Shown here: in pieces, positions 32,483 to 47,400 of the stretch
Layout: the number at the start of each line of letters is the position of its first letter
Numbering within the stretch: the stretch's first letter is position 1
Program-made: the position numbers and the translations under genes
The notes under the pieces: model-generated
Told to the model about the DNA's origin: nothing
The model's input: the letters and a program-made list of their open reading frames with translations, nothing else
The model's database searches: none
Source of the DNA: Phalacrocorax aristotelis
Taxonomy: Eukaryota; Chordata; Aves; Suliformes; Phalacrocoracidae
DNA: 64,000 nucleotides
Reading direction: 5' to 3'
Assembly (NCBI RefSeq): GCF_949628215.1
Contig: NC_134279.1
Location: forward strand, 57,276,266-57,340,265

Positions 32483-35400
32483 CTGAAATGAAAAAAAAAA
32501 TATTGAAAATATTCAAACACACATTTTTGCACATGGATACAAATAAGGTATTTCTGGCATAATGTCTGCAACCGGATAACAAATCCCCTTTTCTGGTAAT
32601 ATAAGGACTATTTTAACATAGGGACTATTTTAAAATGAGGAGTAGCTTCAACAAACACTGCCTATGCTAAAAGCAGTTTTTTGAGGGCTAACTTATCTTT
32701 TTATTTGACAAATACTTCTCAGCATCACAGATAAATTAGTTCTTCTGCTTTATTAAGTATGAACCAGCTCCCTTGATTTTAAGACAGTGTTTATGTATTT
32801 TTTATTTGGACTGTTTTATATATCTCTCACTAAGAAAGTTTTAACAGATACTTTCCTGAATAACGGATAAGATTGCTGAAATAATAATTGAAGCTATTTA
32901 TAAAGGTTCAAAATACTGTTTCTATTAAGACATATGCATTTTCTGATATTGTAGAAATAAGTCATCGTCATTACATGGATTGCATAATCCATGACAGCTT
33001 TACTGAAAGTCACTGACTTCAAAGTCATCCAGCACGTGAATCTGACTAGCATATTTAGTAAAGCATATTCAACAGCAACACAATCACTCAAATCCCTGCC
33101 TACACCAAAAAACAGTATTCATGTTTATAGAATAATTAGTTATGATCCTACTCCTCAAAAAACATGAAGAACTGGATCTGCTAGTGCAATTAAATTAAAA
33201 ATAACGTTTTGATTTTTAAACAGCACCACTCTAGGGATAGAAACTAAAACTAGAATATTTATCAAATGTAATAAGCAAGGCCAGACATGCTCTCGAGCAC
33301 TGTCTCGTAATGACTACAAAAGGCAGTCATGACAGGGCTGTATGTGTATGGCAGTCAGTATATTTGTAGTTCTGTATTCATGCCAGGAAAGGTAAGATTA
33401 ACAGCCACAACATAATTATAAAATTAAAAATTGAAACAATCCTTTGTTGCAACAACCAAAGGATATTTAAATCACAGAATGAAAAAAAAGTAATAAGAAA
33501 GTTATGACAGGCTTATAAAAGCAGTAAACACTATATTGCAAAAAATGTTGGGTAAAGCTCTCATCACACACTGATATATTGGATACAATGCTAAGTACCA
33601 GATTTAAAAATAAATAAATAAAATTGAAACTTGCTTATTTACAACCAAAATGGAATTCAACAGCCTGTAAATAACCTGACATGCTGAGAATACAGTAACA
33701 AAGACACAATCAGGTCTCATTTCATGAAAATATTGTTCTACAGTGGTATAGAATTGTACAAAAAATACATAACAAATAGATCAATGGCAAAGGGCTTGCT
33801 GCTGGTTAGAACTTAACTTAATGATACCACAGCAAGAAAATCTGCATTATCAACCTCTTCCCCTCTCCCATATTTACAAACAAAACCTCAAAGAGTAGAT
33901 GCAGCGATATTGTTTAAAATATATCACAGAATAGGCACACCCTAATAAGCAGCTAAATTTTACCTTTAGGTCCTTCTCAAGTCTGTCTACTTCAGCCCCC
34001 AATGTGTCGATGATATTCTCACCATGTTTAAGCATGAAGGCTTCTAATTCTTCAAGAGTTTTCACTTGTTGAATTTCCTAGGAAGAAATCAAATTTAAGA
34101 AGTTGAGATGAGGGAAAGAAAAGAAAGGAATAACGCTACAGAAGGTCCTGACATATTTCAAGGGTAGGGAGGAAGGGTGGGGGGGAAAATCACACCAAAC
34201 ACTTTTCAGCTTTTGCCACTTCCTTTCAAAATGTCATCTGTTCTTAAACCTCAAAGACACAGAAGAGTAGCATCTATTCAATGATAACAGCTGGCTTACC
34301 ATTACACCTGCACTTGATGTGAAATGTTCTATCTTTAATGGAACTCCTCCTTTATTTTCCAAATAGGTTTAGAGAATTTCATTCATTTTCCAGAAGTTTC
34401 TAGGGTATTCCTTGCTCACAGCAACGCAGAGAAGGGTACCCCTGTGTATTCTTTCCTCATTTTCATACATTCTTGCTATTTCACTACACTACTGGGCATT
34501 ACATTACCGACTCATCTGAAAATCCACAAGGATTACTATGAATGCTGCTGAAATACAGCTCCTCTATTATATCAAAAAACTCAAAAGACAGTGGATAGGA
34601 ACTCGGACTAGGGAGACCCACAGGATACAAGCCTGAAGGAATGAGGTTAAAGAAGACAGGATGCTATGCTCCTCCCTCCAAAAAAACCACAGACATCAGA
34701 AGCACCAAAGCCCATATTACAGCATTATCAAACACTTTCCATAGAAGTCTCACACCAAATTGGCCAGAAGTCATTTGCCCTGTAGTATCTCAGCCATAGT
34801 TTATGCAATACAGCTACATTATGTTTAGGACAAATAGATTATTGCTTACAGACAGAGTAGTTATTAAATAGCTAATTCTTCTTGTGTATACAGCTACAAC
34901 ACAACATCCATTTCCTTCCTCCTCCTTACTCTAAAGCTGAAGAGGAATAACATAATTGAGTGAGCTTAAAAGATATCCCAACCACAATAACTTATGACTA
35001 CGATCACAGCAAGTCTAACACAGAAATGAGATTAATCTGAATGACAGCACTTCAGCAAATATTTCACAACTTTAGAAAGAGTAATGTTGATAGCAATGCT
35101 AGTTGAATGACCTAGTTATTTGAACAACTATACATCAAAAGGCAAGTACTATGTCTGCCCTTGACTTTGGGTGGCTGAGTCCTGCTGAAAGCAGCTATCC
35201 TTCAGCAATAGTTTTGCGGCTGACATGAGGTTACTACATGAAACTACAATGACCTGTGTAAGAAACAGTTGCCAACCTAGAAACAATCAGAAAGAACTTT
35301 CACACCAAGACTAGTTGGAAGAACCAGGGACGGTTGTATGCAATCACCAAAGGGAACAGTGGGTTAAGAACAAAAGCTAACAAAGCCTTTGAAAAGTAGC

Positions 35401-38400
35401 ATGCTAAACAGCTGCAACAGCAAAGGAACTGAGACTTGGCAATACAAAACCAAGCAAACCTGCAATGCCTCAGTTGCTCAAAGCTGATGGCACTCTTTCT
35501 CTCAGAAACATATGAAATTGAAATCCAATACATGATCACTTATTGCACTATATATATAAAATATATATACATTCTTATTTTGACATTAAAGGGCGGTACT
35601 TTTTAAAAATTGGGACACTGACTAACAGTTCAAAAAATTGCAGTAATTTAAATGTAAACTCAGTTAAGTCGTGTTTAACGGAAAGACAAAATGCAGACAT
35701 CTGGCATCTACTTTTCGTTTTGAAAGGATAGCAAAGGAAAAAATCTTGCTTATATACATTTGCTTGTGTACCTACAAGTTACTGGTGAAAATGAGTAAGC
35801 AAGCAAAACATTCTGCCCACTTGAAACTCTCATTGTGATTTAGATATAATATTCTTTACTTCATAGCTTTGCCATGTAGAAACCAGTTCAAAGCAGTTGC
35901 ATTTCTATATTGAAATGAGAGATTTAAAAAAGCTACTCTGAATGACACTAAAATCGGAGACAGCACTTAAGGGTGGTTAATTGTTAAATGTAGTCAAAAT
36001 GCTAAGTCATGTGATGCAAGCAAGCCATATTCAAGCCCAGTCTGAATGGCAGGATCTGTAAATTGTAACACTGCATTTTCAGCAGCCAAGGAGAATGGCT
36101 CTGCCAACACAGATGCTTATTCTCAGGTGACAGGCTTCCAGTTTTAACTGGAGATCTTATAATTCAATAAAAAATTATTGGAAGAATTAAGTTATCATCA
36201 AAATTATTTTGGAAAAATCTGCATTTTCTAGCAAAAAAAATGAATTAAAGTCTGCCCTCCTCCTACCCAGGCCCTACTCAGCCCAGAAGTGGCTCTATTT
36301 CAGCGGCACGTAATATGATTCCAGGTACAGATATTTAATATACTAATACAAAGTAAAAAAACCTGCAGTCCTTCAAAGTGAAGAAGTGAAATATAACTCA
36401 CCTACCGGAACATCTTAGTTTTAGACATACTTAAAATTGGAAAGTAAATATCAAGTACAGGAAGTTACAAAACCATTTTTTTAAACGTACTTGTAGCAGC
36501 TGTTCAATGTCCTGTTTTTCCAGGTAAGAACGAGTAACAACCCGTCCATCAAAGTCTACTTCTGCCTTGAATCTCACTTTGCTCATTCCCATGTCTGTGG
36601 CTTTAACATCATGAATTGCTCTGAAACACATAATTTTTAAAGAAAATGTAGAACAACATAAAAACAAACAACTAGCTAGTTTGACTCCTGATGTTAACAA
36701 TATTGTCACAGTAAAATGATGCTGTAATTTTAAAAGGCCACTGCCTTTGACTAACATATCCTCATTTTGCCACCACACACTCCCATTAAACACTGATTTA
36801 TATTTAGCCGGTTACACCGCTTCCACAGGTCTCTGCTACACCAACATATCTATAAATGCCTTGCTGTAATAAAAGACAGACTACAAGAAGATTCGCAGAT
36901 TTAGAACTAGACTAAGAGTATGAAAAAAAACCCATCCCACAATAGATAGTGAAAACTTCCCTATTCCGAGATGAACTTACAAGTTCAAGTTTTTTGCTAT
37001 TGCACAGAAGTTTTTGCACATATGCATATACATGACACTGTTTAACTATCTTTAAGTACATTCAATTCTGAGGTAAGGAACAATAATCAATTGTCAATTA
37101 CTGAAAGCACACACTGCAATCAGAGAAGTGTCCGTTCCTAGATAACTACCATTTGTAAAGGCGTGACCTTTTGGAGAATTTTCTATTCAAAGATATATTT
37201 TATGTAAGAAAAAGTTATGGATATTGTGTTTAGAACTAATTTTTTATTGTACTGAATTATTTATCACAACTAATACAGCTGTTTGTAAATGCTGAAAATG
37301 TATATTTATTTAAAGGTCCCTGATAGATACTAGAACACGAACGTTGCAATCTGTTTAGATTTTGGTCCTTTGAAAACTTCTGGTTTTCTATAGCATAGTT
37401 TTGTTCCAGTTTGTTAGATAAACTCCATGATATATGAATGTAGGTAAGAAACAAAATGCCCTCTATTTTTAAGGGATAATAAGAAATGAAGCAAACTCAG
37501 GACCCAGGCATATTGTGGAGCATTTCAACAGTGGAATAAGTAGAAAATAAAATCATAAAACAAAACACTCTAGGGTTTTTTATATTTAGATTAACACAAA
37601 CTTAGTTTATCTTTAAAGCCAAGTAGAATTAAAGATTGTCACTGCAGAGTAAGTTTCCACATTCTTCCACCAAGGCCAGAAAAAAAGTGGAGACATGGAA
37701 CATAAATCACAGAAGTTTCAAATTTTTTAAATTCTTTCTCCTAACATTTCCAAAGCAAAACAAGTATCTGAGATCAACTATAAAATATTCCTAAGACTCT
37801 GGTTCTACTAACAGAAAAATGCAATCTTGACAATTTTTGAAGTTCTAACACAAAATTTACATTTAGCAATAGAGCTCACTTGATGGAAAGTACTAAACTT
37901 GCCCCCCCCCCCCTTCATTTTACCAAGTTGTGCAATTTCACAGCATCTTTAAGTTTAGCATGCCCTTTGTCTTAAGCAAATTTACTCTCCCCAACTAGAA
38001 ATGTTTCTTCTCATCTGAATGTTTATAATACACAGGCAGGGCAAGAAGAAAGTGGAAGGCATATATTTTGGAAGTGGCCTGCTAGAGTGAACAGCTGACA
38101 AAGAACAGGAGGCAGAAATTTAAGATGAACAGTCACAGAAAATGTTTATGGAATATTTCTTGTAATACTTGGGGTGGAAGAGGGGTAAGCACATTTAAAA
38201 AAACCTAAATAGAACATGACCCAAATATAAGGACACCAAAAACTTACATTTCAATAAACATTTAAGCAGATTAAAAGAACTATCAGCTTACTGGTAGCAA
38301 TGAAGGATTTCCAGCTCCAATCAAATTTACACAGCTATTCCGTGGGAAGCTACCAAATCAAAACAGTATTAACTCGAGCAAATTAACCAGCATCAAACTA

Positions 38401-41400
38401 CCTCCTCACACAAGAGGGTATTTAAGATAATGGATGTGGTTCAGTGAGGGTTATTGAAGAGAATTTGAATCCACGTGATTCAAAAATATTGAAGATATAT
38501 CAAGTGCCTATCAGAACCAAGCAAGAAGGTAACAACAGATATTTGAGATTCTCATTAAGCAGTAACCTGATAAACTTCAGTGGATTGATGCATATTCTGT
38601 AAACGTGAAGAAAAAAAAAAAAAAAAGAAGTCTACGTTACTGCTTATAATCCGTCCAGAAAAGATAAGACAGTGAGTCAGGAGGAGAAAAATACTAATAA
38701 TTCAAAAATACAAATTTGTATGCTAAAACTTAAGCTACAAAGCTTGCCTATGGAAGCTTCTGGATGGCTAGTAGACACCTTCAATTCAGACTAGGGAAAA
38801 GAGCAAGTTTCACATTTTTAAAAAAAAAAAAACAAAACACAATCTGTCAGAGGCCATCAAGTTATTGGTTTTTAGCCATCAGTCGTAATACTTCCCCACC
38901 CTCCCCCTCAAACCAGAATGACAGGTTTTCCAGCACAACAGTAGCACAATTACCCAACAGCTGTTACAATGAAGTAAAAATTAAAGATGAAACTGTCACC
39001 AAGAATAGCTTATGCCTAGGGATCCGTGATTACATTTCGTAAGAACAGAATCGGGATAGTCTGTACCACATCATATATTTTATTTCACAGTTCTGAAAGC
39101 CTAATCTCCTACACTTCAGTTAAGCTGAACACAAGAAAGATTTAGGCACCAAAGGTGTGAATCAGAGTTAAGAATGGAATGTTTGTATAGCAAAAAATGA
39201 AATCAAATAATTTTCCATCTGAGAACAACTCTGACTGAAAGCCCATTTTGGATCACAAATGAAATAAGGGCTACAACTAGAAATTACCAAGCAAAATTAA
39301 AAGGAAGGGGAAATAAATAGCCATGAGCCTAAAAGAGAAATTATGAAGCCCAGAACACCGATAGGAGAAGCATTAAAAAAAAAGGTATTGTGTGTGATAC
39401 AAGCCAACATTTTTAAGCTTAGCAAAACAAAGGATAACATGGAAACAAGCCTGCTACTAGATGGAAATGGCAAAATTGTTACTGATGATACAGAATAGGC
39501 AGAAACATGCAATAATCATTGTTTTCTTGATCTAAAAAGGCAAAATAATATATTAGTACAACAAAGCATTTCCCTATTAGTAGCAGAGAAGCAGACTGGA
39601 CATCTAAAAGGAAAAAATGCTTCTAGTTCAGCAGGCTACATAACTTGCATTCAAGAGTAAAAAGAACTAAGAATAACTGTGAAGGCCAATTATTTTTTCA
39701 TCCTGGAATAGAGATGAGAATTAAAAAAGAGCAGATTAACAACACTGTGCCAAAACTTAAAAACAGCAAATGCAGCAATCTGTTTAACTAAAGACAACTT
39801 CACCTGACAACCCAAGGTAAAATAGTGAAAAAGGTGTGTGTGTGGGGAATTTATATATTAAGAGCATTAATTCCAGTCATTAAGATTTTAGGGGATGTAG
39901 GTCTTGTCAAACAACCCTTTTAAATAAATAAATAAATCAAGACTTAGCTGAAAAAGAGATCAACAGCACAGATTATTTATTTTAGTACAGCAGTTACTAT
40001 TGTCTGATAAATCAAATATTTTACCATTAGCAGCAGAACATGATGTTCAGGCAAGCTACTGCTAGAATAATAATTAAGTGGTGGTGGTGTGATGGGGGCA
40101 GGGGGAACGAAAACCAGACCCTCTGAATCGTTTGGTCAATTTGGATCTAAAATAACTTCTGATGAATACTAAATTATTCCCTAATATATCTCCATATTTG
40201 TCAAAACACATCTGAAAATAAAGATTGCAAACCCTCCTGGAAAGAGCAAGGGAAGTCTAGTTACAAGCAAGGGTAATACAAGTTTACATCTCAAAAGAAT
40301 TCTTAGATCAAGACCAGTTGTCTTCTTAGAAGATGCAAGTTTACCAAGCTCAAGGTATTAGGCTTGTTATGAGAAGAACCTGGTCAAAGACAAATTGTGC
40401 GCTAGAAGATATCAAAGGAGATAATGTAACGGATCTCAGAAAGACATCACTCAAGACCAAGTGCATACAGAAGGTCCAGCAAGCAGTGTTATGAGAAGTA
40501 CCTAAATATGTTCTAGCTTCTAATGTTAAGAGAAACACAGTTTCTTACCAAGTCTTCACTTTATCCTTTGTGCTTTTTTAAAAATAAAGATACTTCTTGT
40601 TTTACAGAAATGTCTAGAGCAAGAAGGAGATGAACTGTCTGCTCTGTTGAAAGGTTACAGCCATCTATAAAAATGGAATATAATATAAAATGGTGCTTGA
40701 GATAGGAGAAGTTTTATGATTCCAGCCCAAGAGAAGCAAAAGCCACCCATGCACTTTGGAAAAAGGAACTACAGCAGTTGTGTACAAATAATCACATGAA
40801 CTCACCTACTCTAACACAGCACTGTTGACACACGCTCCACCATTCAGACTAATCCAGGGCCACAACAAACACTTTAACAGAGTATAGTTACTGACATGTG
40901 AAAATTCTAACAGAGCTCTATTCCAAATTAGGAATCTTGTTCAGCTTCTGAAATGAAGGGCATATCGTTCAGACCTGTTGCTTGCAACTGAGACAATGCA
41001 GCACTTAGTTTCTTTCAAGTATTCTGGTGTTAACTAATGGGCTTGGTTTTTCTCCCCTCCAGAGCTCAGTAATGACTACAAATTTTTTTTTAAAAAGGCA
41101 CTAAAATATTCCATCTGATTTACAAAGAAATTTATTCCTGAATAAAGATTAACAAAAATGGTTTTTCTTCTAAATCAAGGTTAATAGGGTTAAAGTAAGC
41201 TAAAATAACTCCTTAAAAAGCATTTAAACAAGATTTCAGAATTATTATGAGCTATAGGTTCATTTCACTACAAATTGCAGATTTTCAAAGAAAGAGAAAT
41301 TAGCATTGAGTTCATTCTGTAAGCATCTAATATGCAGAATCTATTACATCATAATACTACTGCAGCACTTCCCTACCAACTGCTACAGAATTCCAGACAC

Positions 41401-44400
41401 TGAATATTAACAATAACAGAATTTAAATATTTAAGTGCTAATAAACTATAAAAGCAACATTACAGCATCATTTAAGTGCTTGTATTTCATGCATTTGAAA
41501 ATAGTTTTAAGTTTGCAATGGTTCTCTCATTAAGTCATTGTCAACTCCTGTAATTAATGTAACTGTTAGAACATATTTGCAATTTTATTTCAGCTGTGGA
41601 ACATGAGAGGTATGAGTATTCGCTTATTAAACTAGAAGTTACTAGAAATTAAGATTCTAAAATCTCAATGCAGAAGAATCCACCCTAAGAATAATCAATG
41701 TCACCAGATTTCTCATTTAAAGTGCTTGAACTATCTTTTTCCAAATGTTATTTCTTGCTTTTTGTTGTTCTTAGTAGAGATTGAGCTGTAAAGAGTCTTA
41801 CCTTACTACAGGATCACTTTCCAGTAACTCAGTGAGTCGTTGCAGTTGTTCAGGTTGAATAGATCGTCCCAGCAGGGCTTCAGTGTTAGTGTAGATTAGA
41901 AACGCTGACACAGTTCCTAACAAAGTTCCAACACCTAGAGACCCCACGCTGTCATAATAAGGGTTTCCTGAACGAGACATGTCAAATTAATTTCACAGAG
42001 CACTTCTACAACATAGCAGATCATTCAGATTTCACACTGAAAAGAGTACATGGGGGGTTTCTGAGGGTTTTGGTGGGATTTTTTTTTTTGTTTGGTTTGG
42101 TTTTGTATTTTAATGCACTGGCAATTCTTTCCAACAAGATGAAGCTGGAAGAAAACAAGTTATCTTAAGATAAAGTCTCAAGTCCCTCCTGTCCCTCAGC
42201 TACTCCTGTCTCCTGCAGGACTAATAGATGAGTAAGCTCTTGTCCGCTATTTGGGTTTCTGTGTATATATTTACCTTTACTAATATAAAATTATATACAT
42301 CTAAAAACATGTAGCAACACAGAAGTCAGTTCTTTTATCAGTAACTCAAAAATTTGCAAGTATTAACCATTTCTAGAATACAGTACTTCCAAGTTTTAAA
42401 CATGTATTCATTCATATTGAGATTTGTAGAAACAGTAATACATTTTTAAGTTTATGAAGGAAACAAGTGATGGAATAAAAAACTGACTTCTATACAAAAA
42501 AAAAAATGAAACCTGCAATTAACTTATTAGAAGCGACAAAGAAAAACTACCATATTTATTTTTTAAACAATTGAAAGCCAAAGCAAATACTTTAAAAAGG
42601 ACAAATAAACAATCTCCCTCTTCAGAAAACTTAACTGTGCAGCAAAACCAGACTTTGAGCCAGTTGCCATACAGATCACCCTACCTACTTGAGTTAGATT
42701 TGCCACACTGTTCTGGAGCAGCTGCTGTGATCTGAAAATAGCGCTGATACCACTACGAATCAAAAGGAACGAAAGAACTGCTTCCTTAAGTCCTCCGCAC
42801 ATGCACATGGAAGTGCATGCCACTGAATAAGGAAGCTCAGATTATGTAATCCCCCCACAGCACAAAGTGATTTACATAACTGACTACAACAAATCTATCT
42901 TTAGTAAAACATCCTTTAGTTTGTATGACAAAATAGCTCAAAAGTGAGACCCATCTGCATGTACTCTTTCAAGCTTAACCCCACCAATAATAGACGTACA
43001 AAAAAAAATCCCAACTTTAAATATTTTCACCTCAAACTACTAGAAATAAGATCAGAGAACAGTATAAACCTCCAGAAACTTTCACAGTATAAGTATCAGA
43101 AAAAGAGTAAAGATGTATTTAAGTCAACCAATATAAACTAAATGCTCTATGTTCATATCAGGCACAGAAGGAAACGCCCATCTTGCCTGTCTCAGTTTGA
43201 GGCAGAATTTTACCTGTTAAAGAAGTCAGACCCATACAGGTAGCAGCTACGGCCACACTCAGAACTGCTGCAGCATCCTCCAGTAACACTACATTTGTAC
43301 TAGGATCACGACTCTGCACGACTGTGTATACAATAAAAAAATTACATTGCTTTGGAAAGCTTATGCACATTATCCACAGTACTTAACAAATTATACTAAC
43401 ACCAGCAACTTCAGAGAAACATTCCACAAGTATATAGGTATAAACTGAATTTTTGCATATACACACACTTCTGAAAGTGTTTATAAATACACAGAACAAG
43501 TCCTGTGCCAATTATGGAAGCTTCTCCAAAACGTCTGAAAAAATTTAAAGGGACATTTATTCTGAAAAATGCAAGTAGTTTAGTAAAAGTATCTAAGTGG
43601 TGTTACTTAAATCAACAGGTTTTCACCTAATGTATTTAGGTATTCACCTAAGATGTATTTGTTACTAGAATAGAAAACAGATCAATAAAGCAAGGGGAAA
43701 GGCAAAACAGACAAAATGTTTATGCATTATGCAATTACTGGTGAATAGATTCTGGTTTAAACTACATACATTATTGCTATAACAACACATACCATATTGA
43801 TAAAATGACAGACCCTTGGCTCGAGCACTCCTGCGAATTTCGTTTATAGCAACAAGAAGGGTAGCTGAAACGACACCAAAGTAGTTGCTGAAAATGGTTA
43901 GAGGCAGTAAGATCAGCTTCCATTTTGAAAGGAGGGAACTTTTCTTCATATCATAACAGAACATCAAGAAAGCTCCGATTATTGATACTTTGAATAATGA
44001 CAAAGCATAAGTTTACCTTCTTTTCTACATGCGTGTCTCCGTACAAATCGGGAGAGTTAATACTCACTGATAGTTTAATACCAAAAGGGCATTCTACGTA
44101 TACTTTCCAAATGATGTGTTCTTCAACTGCTTGTTATATAGGCCAATAAGAAAAAAAAGTTTTCCCACTTTTTTCTTTTGTTTATAACACAAGTGTTTGC
44201 AACAGAGCTCAAAACTTTACTGTGTAACCAAGAACCAATTGTTACTGTAATTACTCACATTGTACTCTTAAGAGATTATGAGTACTTAAATAGAAATATT
44301 TCTTGAAACTGCGTACCTCCTTCAGATACCAATGACCCTGCTAAAATGCAGTACGCCTGTATGGAAAAAAAAGTCTCAATTATTATGTTATATGCATATT

Positions 44401-47400
44401 TGTACAGAATTCTTCACCACAGACTATCCAAACGCAGCCTTCCAGAACCTCATTACCCACTGTGCCATGTAGCTGTCCCTAAACAGAAGGCAATCAACAA
44501 TATTTGAATTATGCAATATATTGCAAAATAGGAAAGAAGGACCTCTTGGGAGGCATGAAGGGAAGATGCAGGGTTTAAAGAACAGCTCATTTTGCTGTAA
44601 GATCAGCCATAGCTTAACATTATTTTTTTCTTAAAATACATTCTCATTAAGGATAGTTTCAGTTAATTGTGTTGGGATTCAAACTGACTCAGGAAGTGAA
44701 TTTCAGACTGTGCCATTACTTTCTATTAAGTCACCAGTGTTAGATATAATACCAAACAAAATTAGCTTACCCAGAGCAGAGATTCTATAGGATGAGGGTG
44801 GAGTAAACCTATGATCCCATGATACCAAGACAGTCCTGCACCCATCATGAAAATGCCCACCCCACTAATCAGGGAGGCAATATAGCGCATGTTTGTGAAA
44901 CCATACCTAGATGAAAACAAAGAAAGTGATTTAGGAAAATAAAATTCTGTATCTCTGCAAACACATCTACAAGTTTTTTTCCATTCATTTTTACATGTCT
45001 TAAATTATCATTGTATGGCTCAGATCTATTTAAGACAAAGCTGCTAAATCCAACCTAATCGAAGAAAAAAAAAAGGCAAACCACCTGGAAAAGGATATCT
45101 AGTACACACAAGGACATCAAGCATAGATATTTTTCTAACTCATTTTTAAACAAGTTATTTACACAAGTGTACTAGCTCTTGCACAGAGACTTACAATTTT
45201 ACTACTGTAAAAAAACCAAAACAACGTTCATGTCACTCTTACATTCTACTTGCTACTTCTAAATGAAAACTCTAGCCTTAAAATATGTAAACTGGCTGCT
45301 TATAAAATGCTAATTTAAAGGGAGTAAAATTTGTGACATCATTAAGTAGTTCAGCTAACTGCAGATACTCAACGCTTGCCGTTTTTAAGAGTAGTGGGAA
45401 TAGCTAAAAGCAATATTAAAAATATACCTTTATTCCTTTGGTTTTGGTATTAACTGCTACTACAAAGAGTACATTTCTATAGCAACATTTAAAACCCAAG
45501 AGTACAAAGGACTATATTGAGGAAGAAGGGGAAAAAAGTGAGAGAGGGGAAGGAGATACAACAAATATTTAGACAAATTCAAGATTAAAACATTTTTCAA
45601 ATTACTCTTAATGAAGCAAATGCTCTTAATGAAGAAAAGTTTAATTCTGTAAATTAGACATATTCTGAACTAGTGCTTACAGTATGAATGACTTGCTCAA
45701 ACATGTGAAGTGTAAAGCAGGTCAACACCAAGAAAATATGGAGAGTATAGCTTCTAACTTCAATAAAATTTTAAGAACTTATCAATAATATCACTATTAC
45801 TTAGATAAAAAACAGAATAGTTTAAGTCAAACGGATCTCCTTATGATACAAGTAGCTGCCTTGCAGAAAAACACTGTTGAAAATAGGTAGAGACCTGTAT
45901 TTTTTATTAAAAAAAAAAATCTTGTCATTCACATGAACAGTGTTTAAAAACAAAGTAACTCTATCCATTGGAAGAGGCAGAAAAGCCTAAAATAACTTAG
46001 AGAAATAATGTCAATTAAAATAATACATATCAAAAAGCATACCACAAAAAAAAAAGTATCAAGCCACTGAAGCTAAAACTCTGCAGTTTGCAAGAAATCC
46101 CTTTTCTTATTTTACCTATTGTAAAGTCAGAAACAATGCATTTCAGAAATGATACAAACATGAATAGATTAATAATTAATAATTATGAATTAAAAATAAC
46201 AAGGTGACACACAAGAACTGATCTTACTCCTATATATAATTATCAAAATCATTATTTACTCAAAAAGCTTACGGATGACTAGGGTCAGGTGTCCTTGCAG
46301 ACTGACTGATGCCCAAAGCTAGCAATGCCTGTTTTAGGACAAAAAGGAAAAACCTTTGTTAAAAAAAAAAAAAAGTAAAAATTTAGAAACATTCTATATC
46401 AACTGAACTTGAAAGATAATAGCAGATGCAACTTGCTGATCTACCCATATGCTTTGTTACTGATATTTTATTAGAGCTGGAATATAATCCCCAAATATGC
46501 CATCTAAATCTACCACCCCAAAAAAATTGTTAATTTTATATAAATATAGGTAATTGCACAGTGTGTGTATATATCTACACTTTTAATTACAGTTTCAGAA
46601 TTGCAACCAAAAGTGACCATTACATGAAATCACAAGTGTTGTTGCTCTGCTTCAATGTGAAGGAATGAAGTTGTTCAGGGAACAAAGCTATTTAAATAAG
46701 TCCCTATCAAAAAGAAACAATCCAGAGACTATGGTGATGGAATACTACATTTAAAGCAATAATTTTACACTGCAGCTTCTTTCAGTAGTGAACTTTGTAT
46801 TCTCCAAACTAAAGAAAAAAATTATTTTGGCAGAAGAAATAAAAACCTCTCGCTATCTAAATGGCCTATTTGGGGTATATTTAATTAGGCATGTATTAAA
46901 CTATTGATGCAGTAAGTTATAAATCCAGACCCTGATTTTGAAAAGCACATGCTTTGTTTTAGGAATATGAATTACTTAACATAACAACAAGTATTAAAAT
47001 TTAGATACTTTAGTCTTCACAGCACCAAGCTGCTCTAAGCAGCAAGGTTTCTCCTGTGTTTTTCCCAAAACCACATACTCAAATATTTGAAAAAAAAAAC
47101 CACCCACATTTCCAGTGGAACATTTAAGTTTCACATTTAAAAACCAGAACAGCTCTACCACATATAAGTCACACATAATACCACTATCAAACTTGGTTCA
47201 CCTAAAAATTGGTGTCAATTTATAGGCCAAATGAAAAGGAAAAAGAAAGTCACACACTTTAAGGCTGCCTCCCCATAAAACTCTCCAAGGGTTACCAGCT
47301 GAGTTAGTAGCACCCCTGTCTTCACTTTACAGCTGGAACAGCTGAAAGGTTGCATAAAACCATTTACAGGAAAACAGCAAACAAAATATGAGTCCTCAAC

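Larger units (their letters stand above)
36621..41801 (-). other. SLC30A9 5.2-kb intron, the largest in the gene here
   Basis: It holds a C(12) run at 37902-37913, A-runs at 38611-38626, the decayed LINE fragment at 39410-39935 and an AAAT/AAATA tract near 39922-39936. A GT-rich patch sits near 40080. No exon-like homology was found. Confidence 0.85.
41968..44770 (-). other. SLC30A9 introns in the TM4-TM6 exon cluster
   Basis: Four introns of about 1.25, 0.47, 0.45 and 0.41 kb separate the short exons between 41802 and 44906. A T/G-rich tract lies at 42055-42110 (+ strand). Nothing else is recognised. Confidence 0.85.

Noticed and set aside
41798..41980. ATG at 41980 as a start of a short ZnT9-like protein
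   Set aside because: The Met-Ser-Arg codons are the intron side of the acceptor TCTCGTTCAG; the real exon starts at 41967 in phase with the previous exon.
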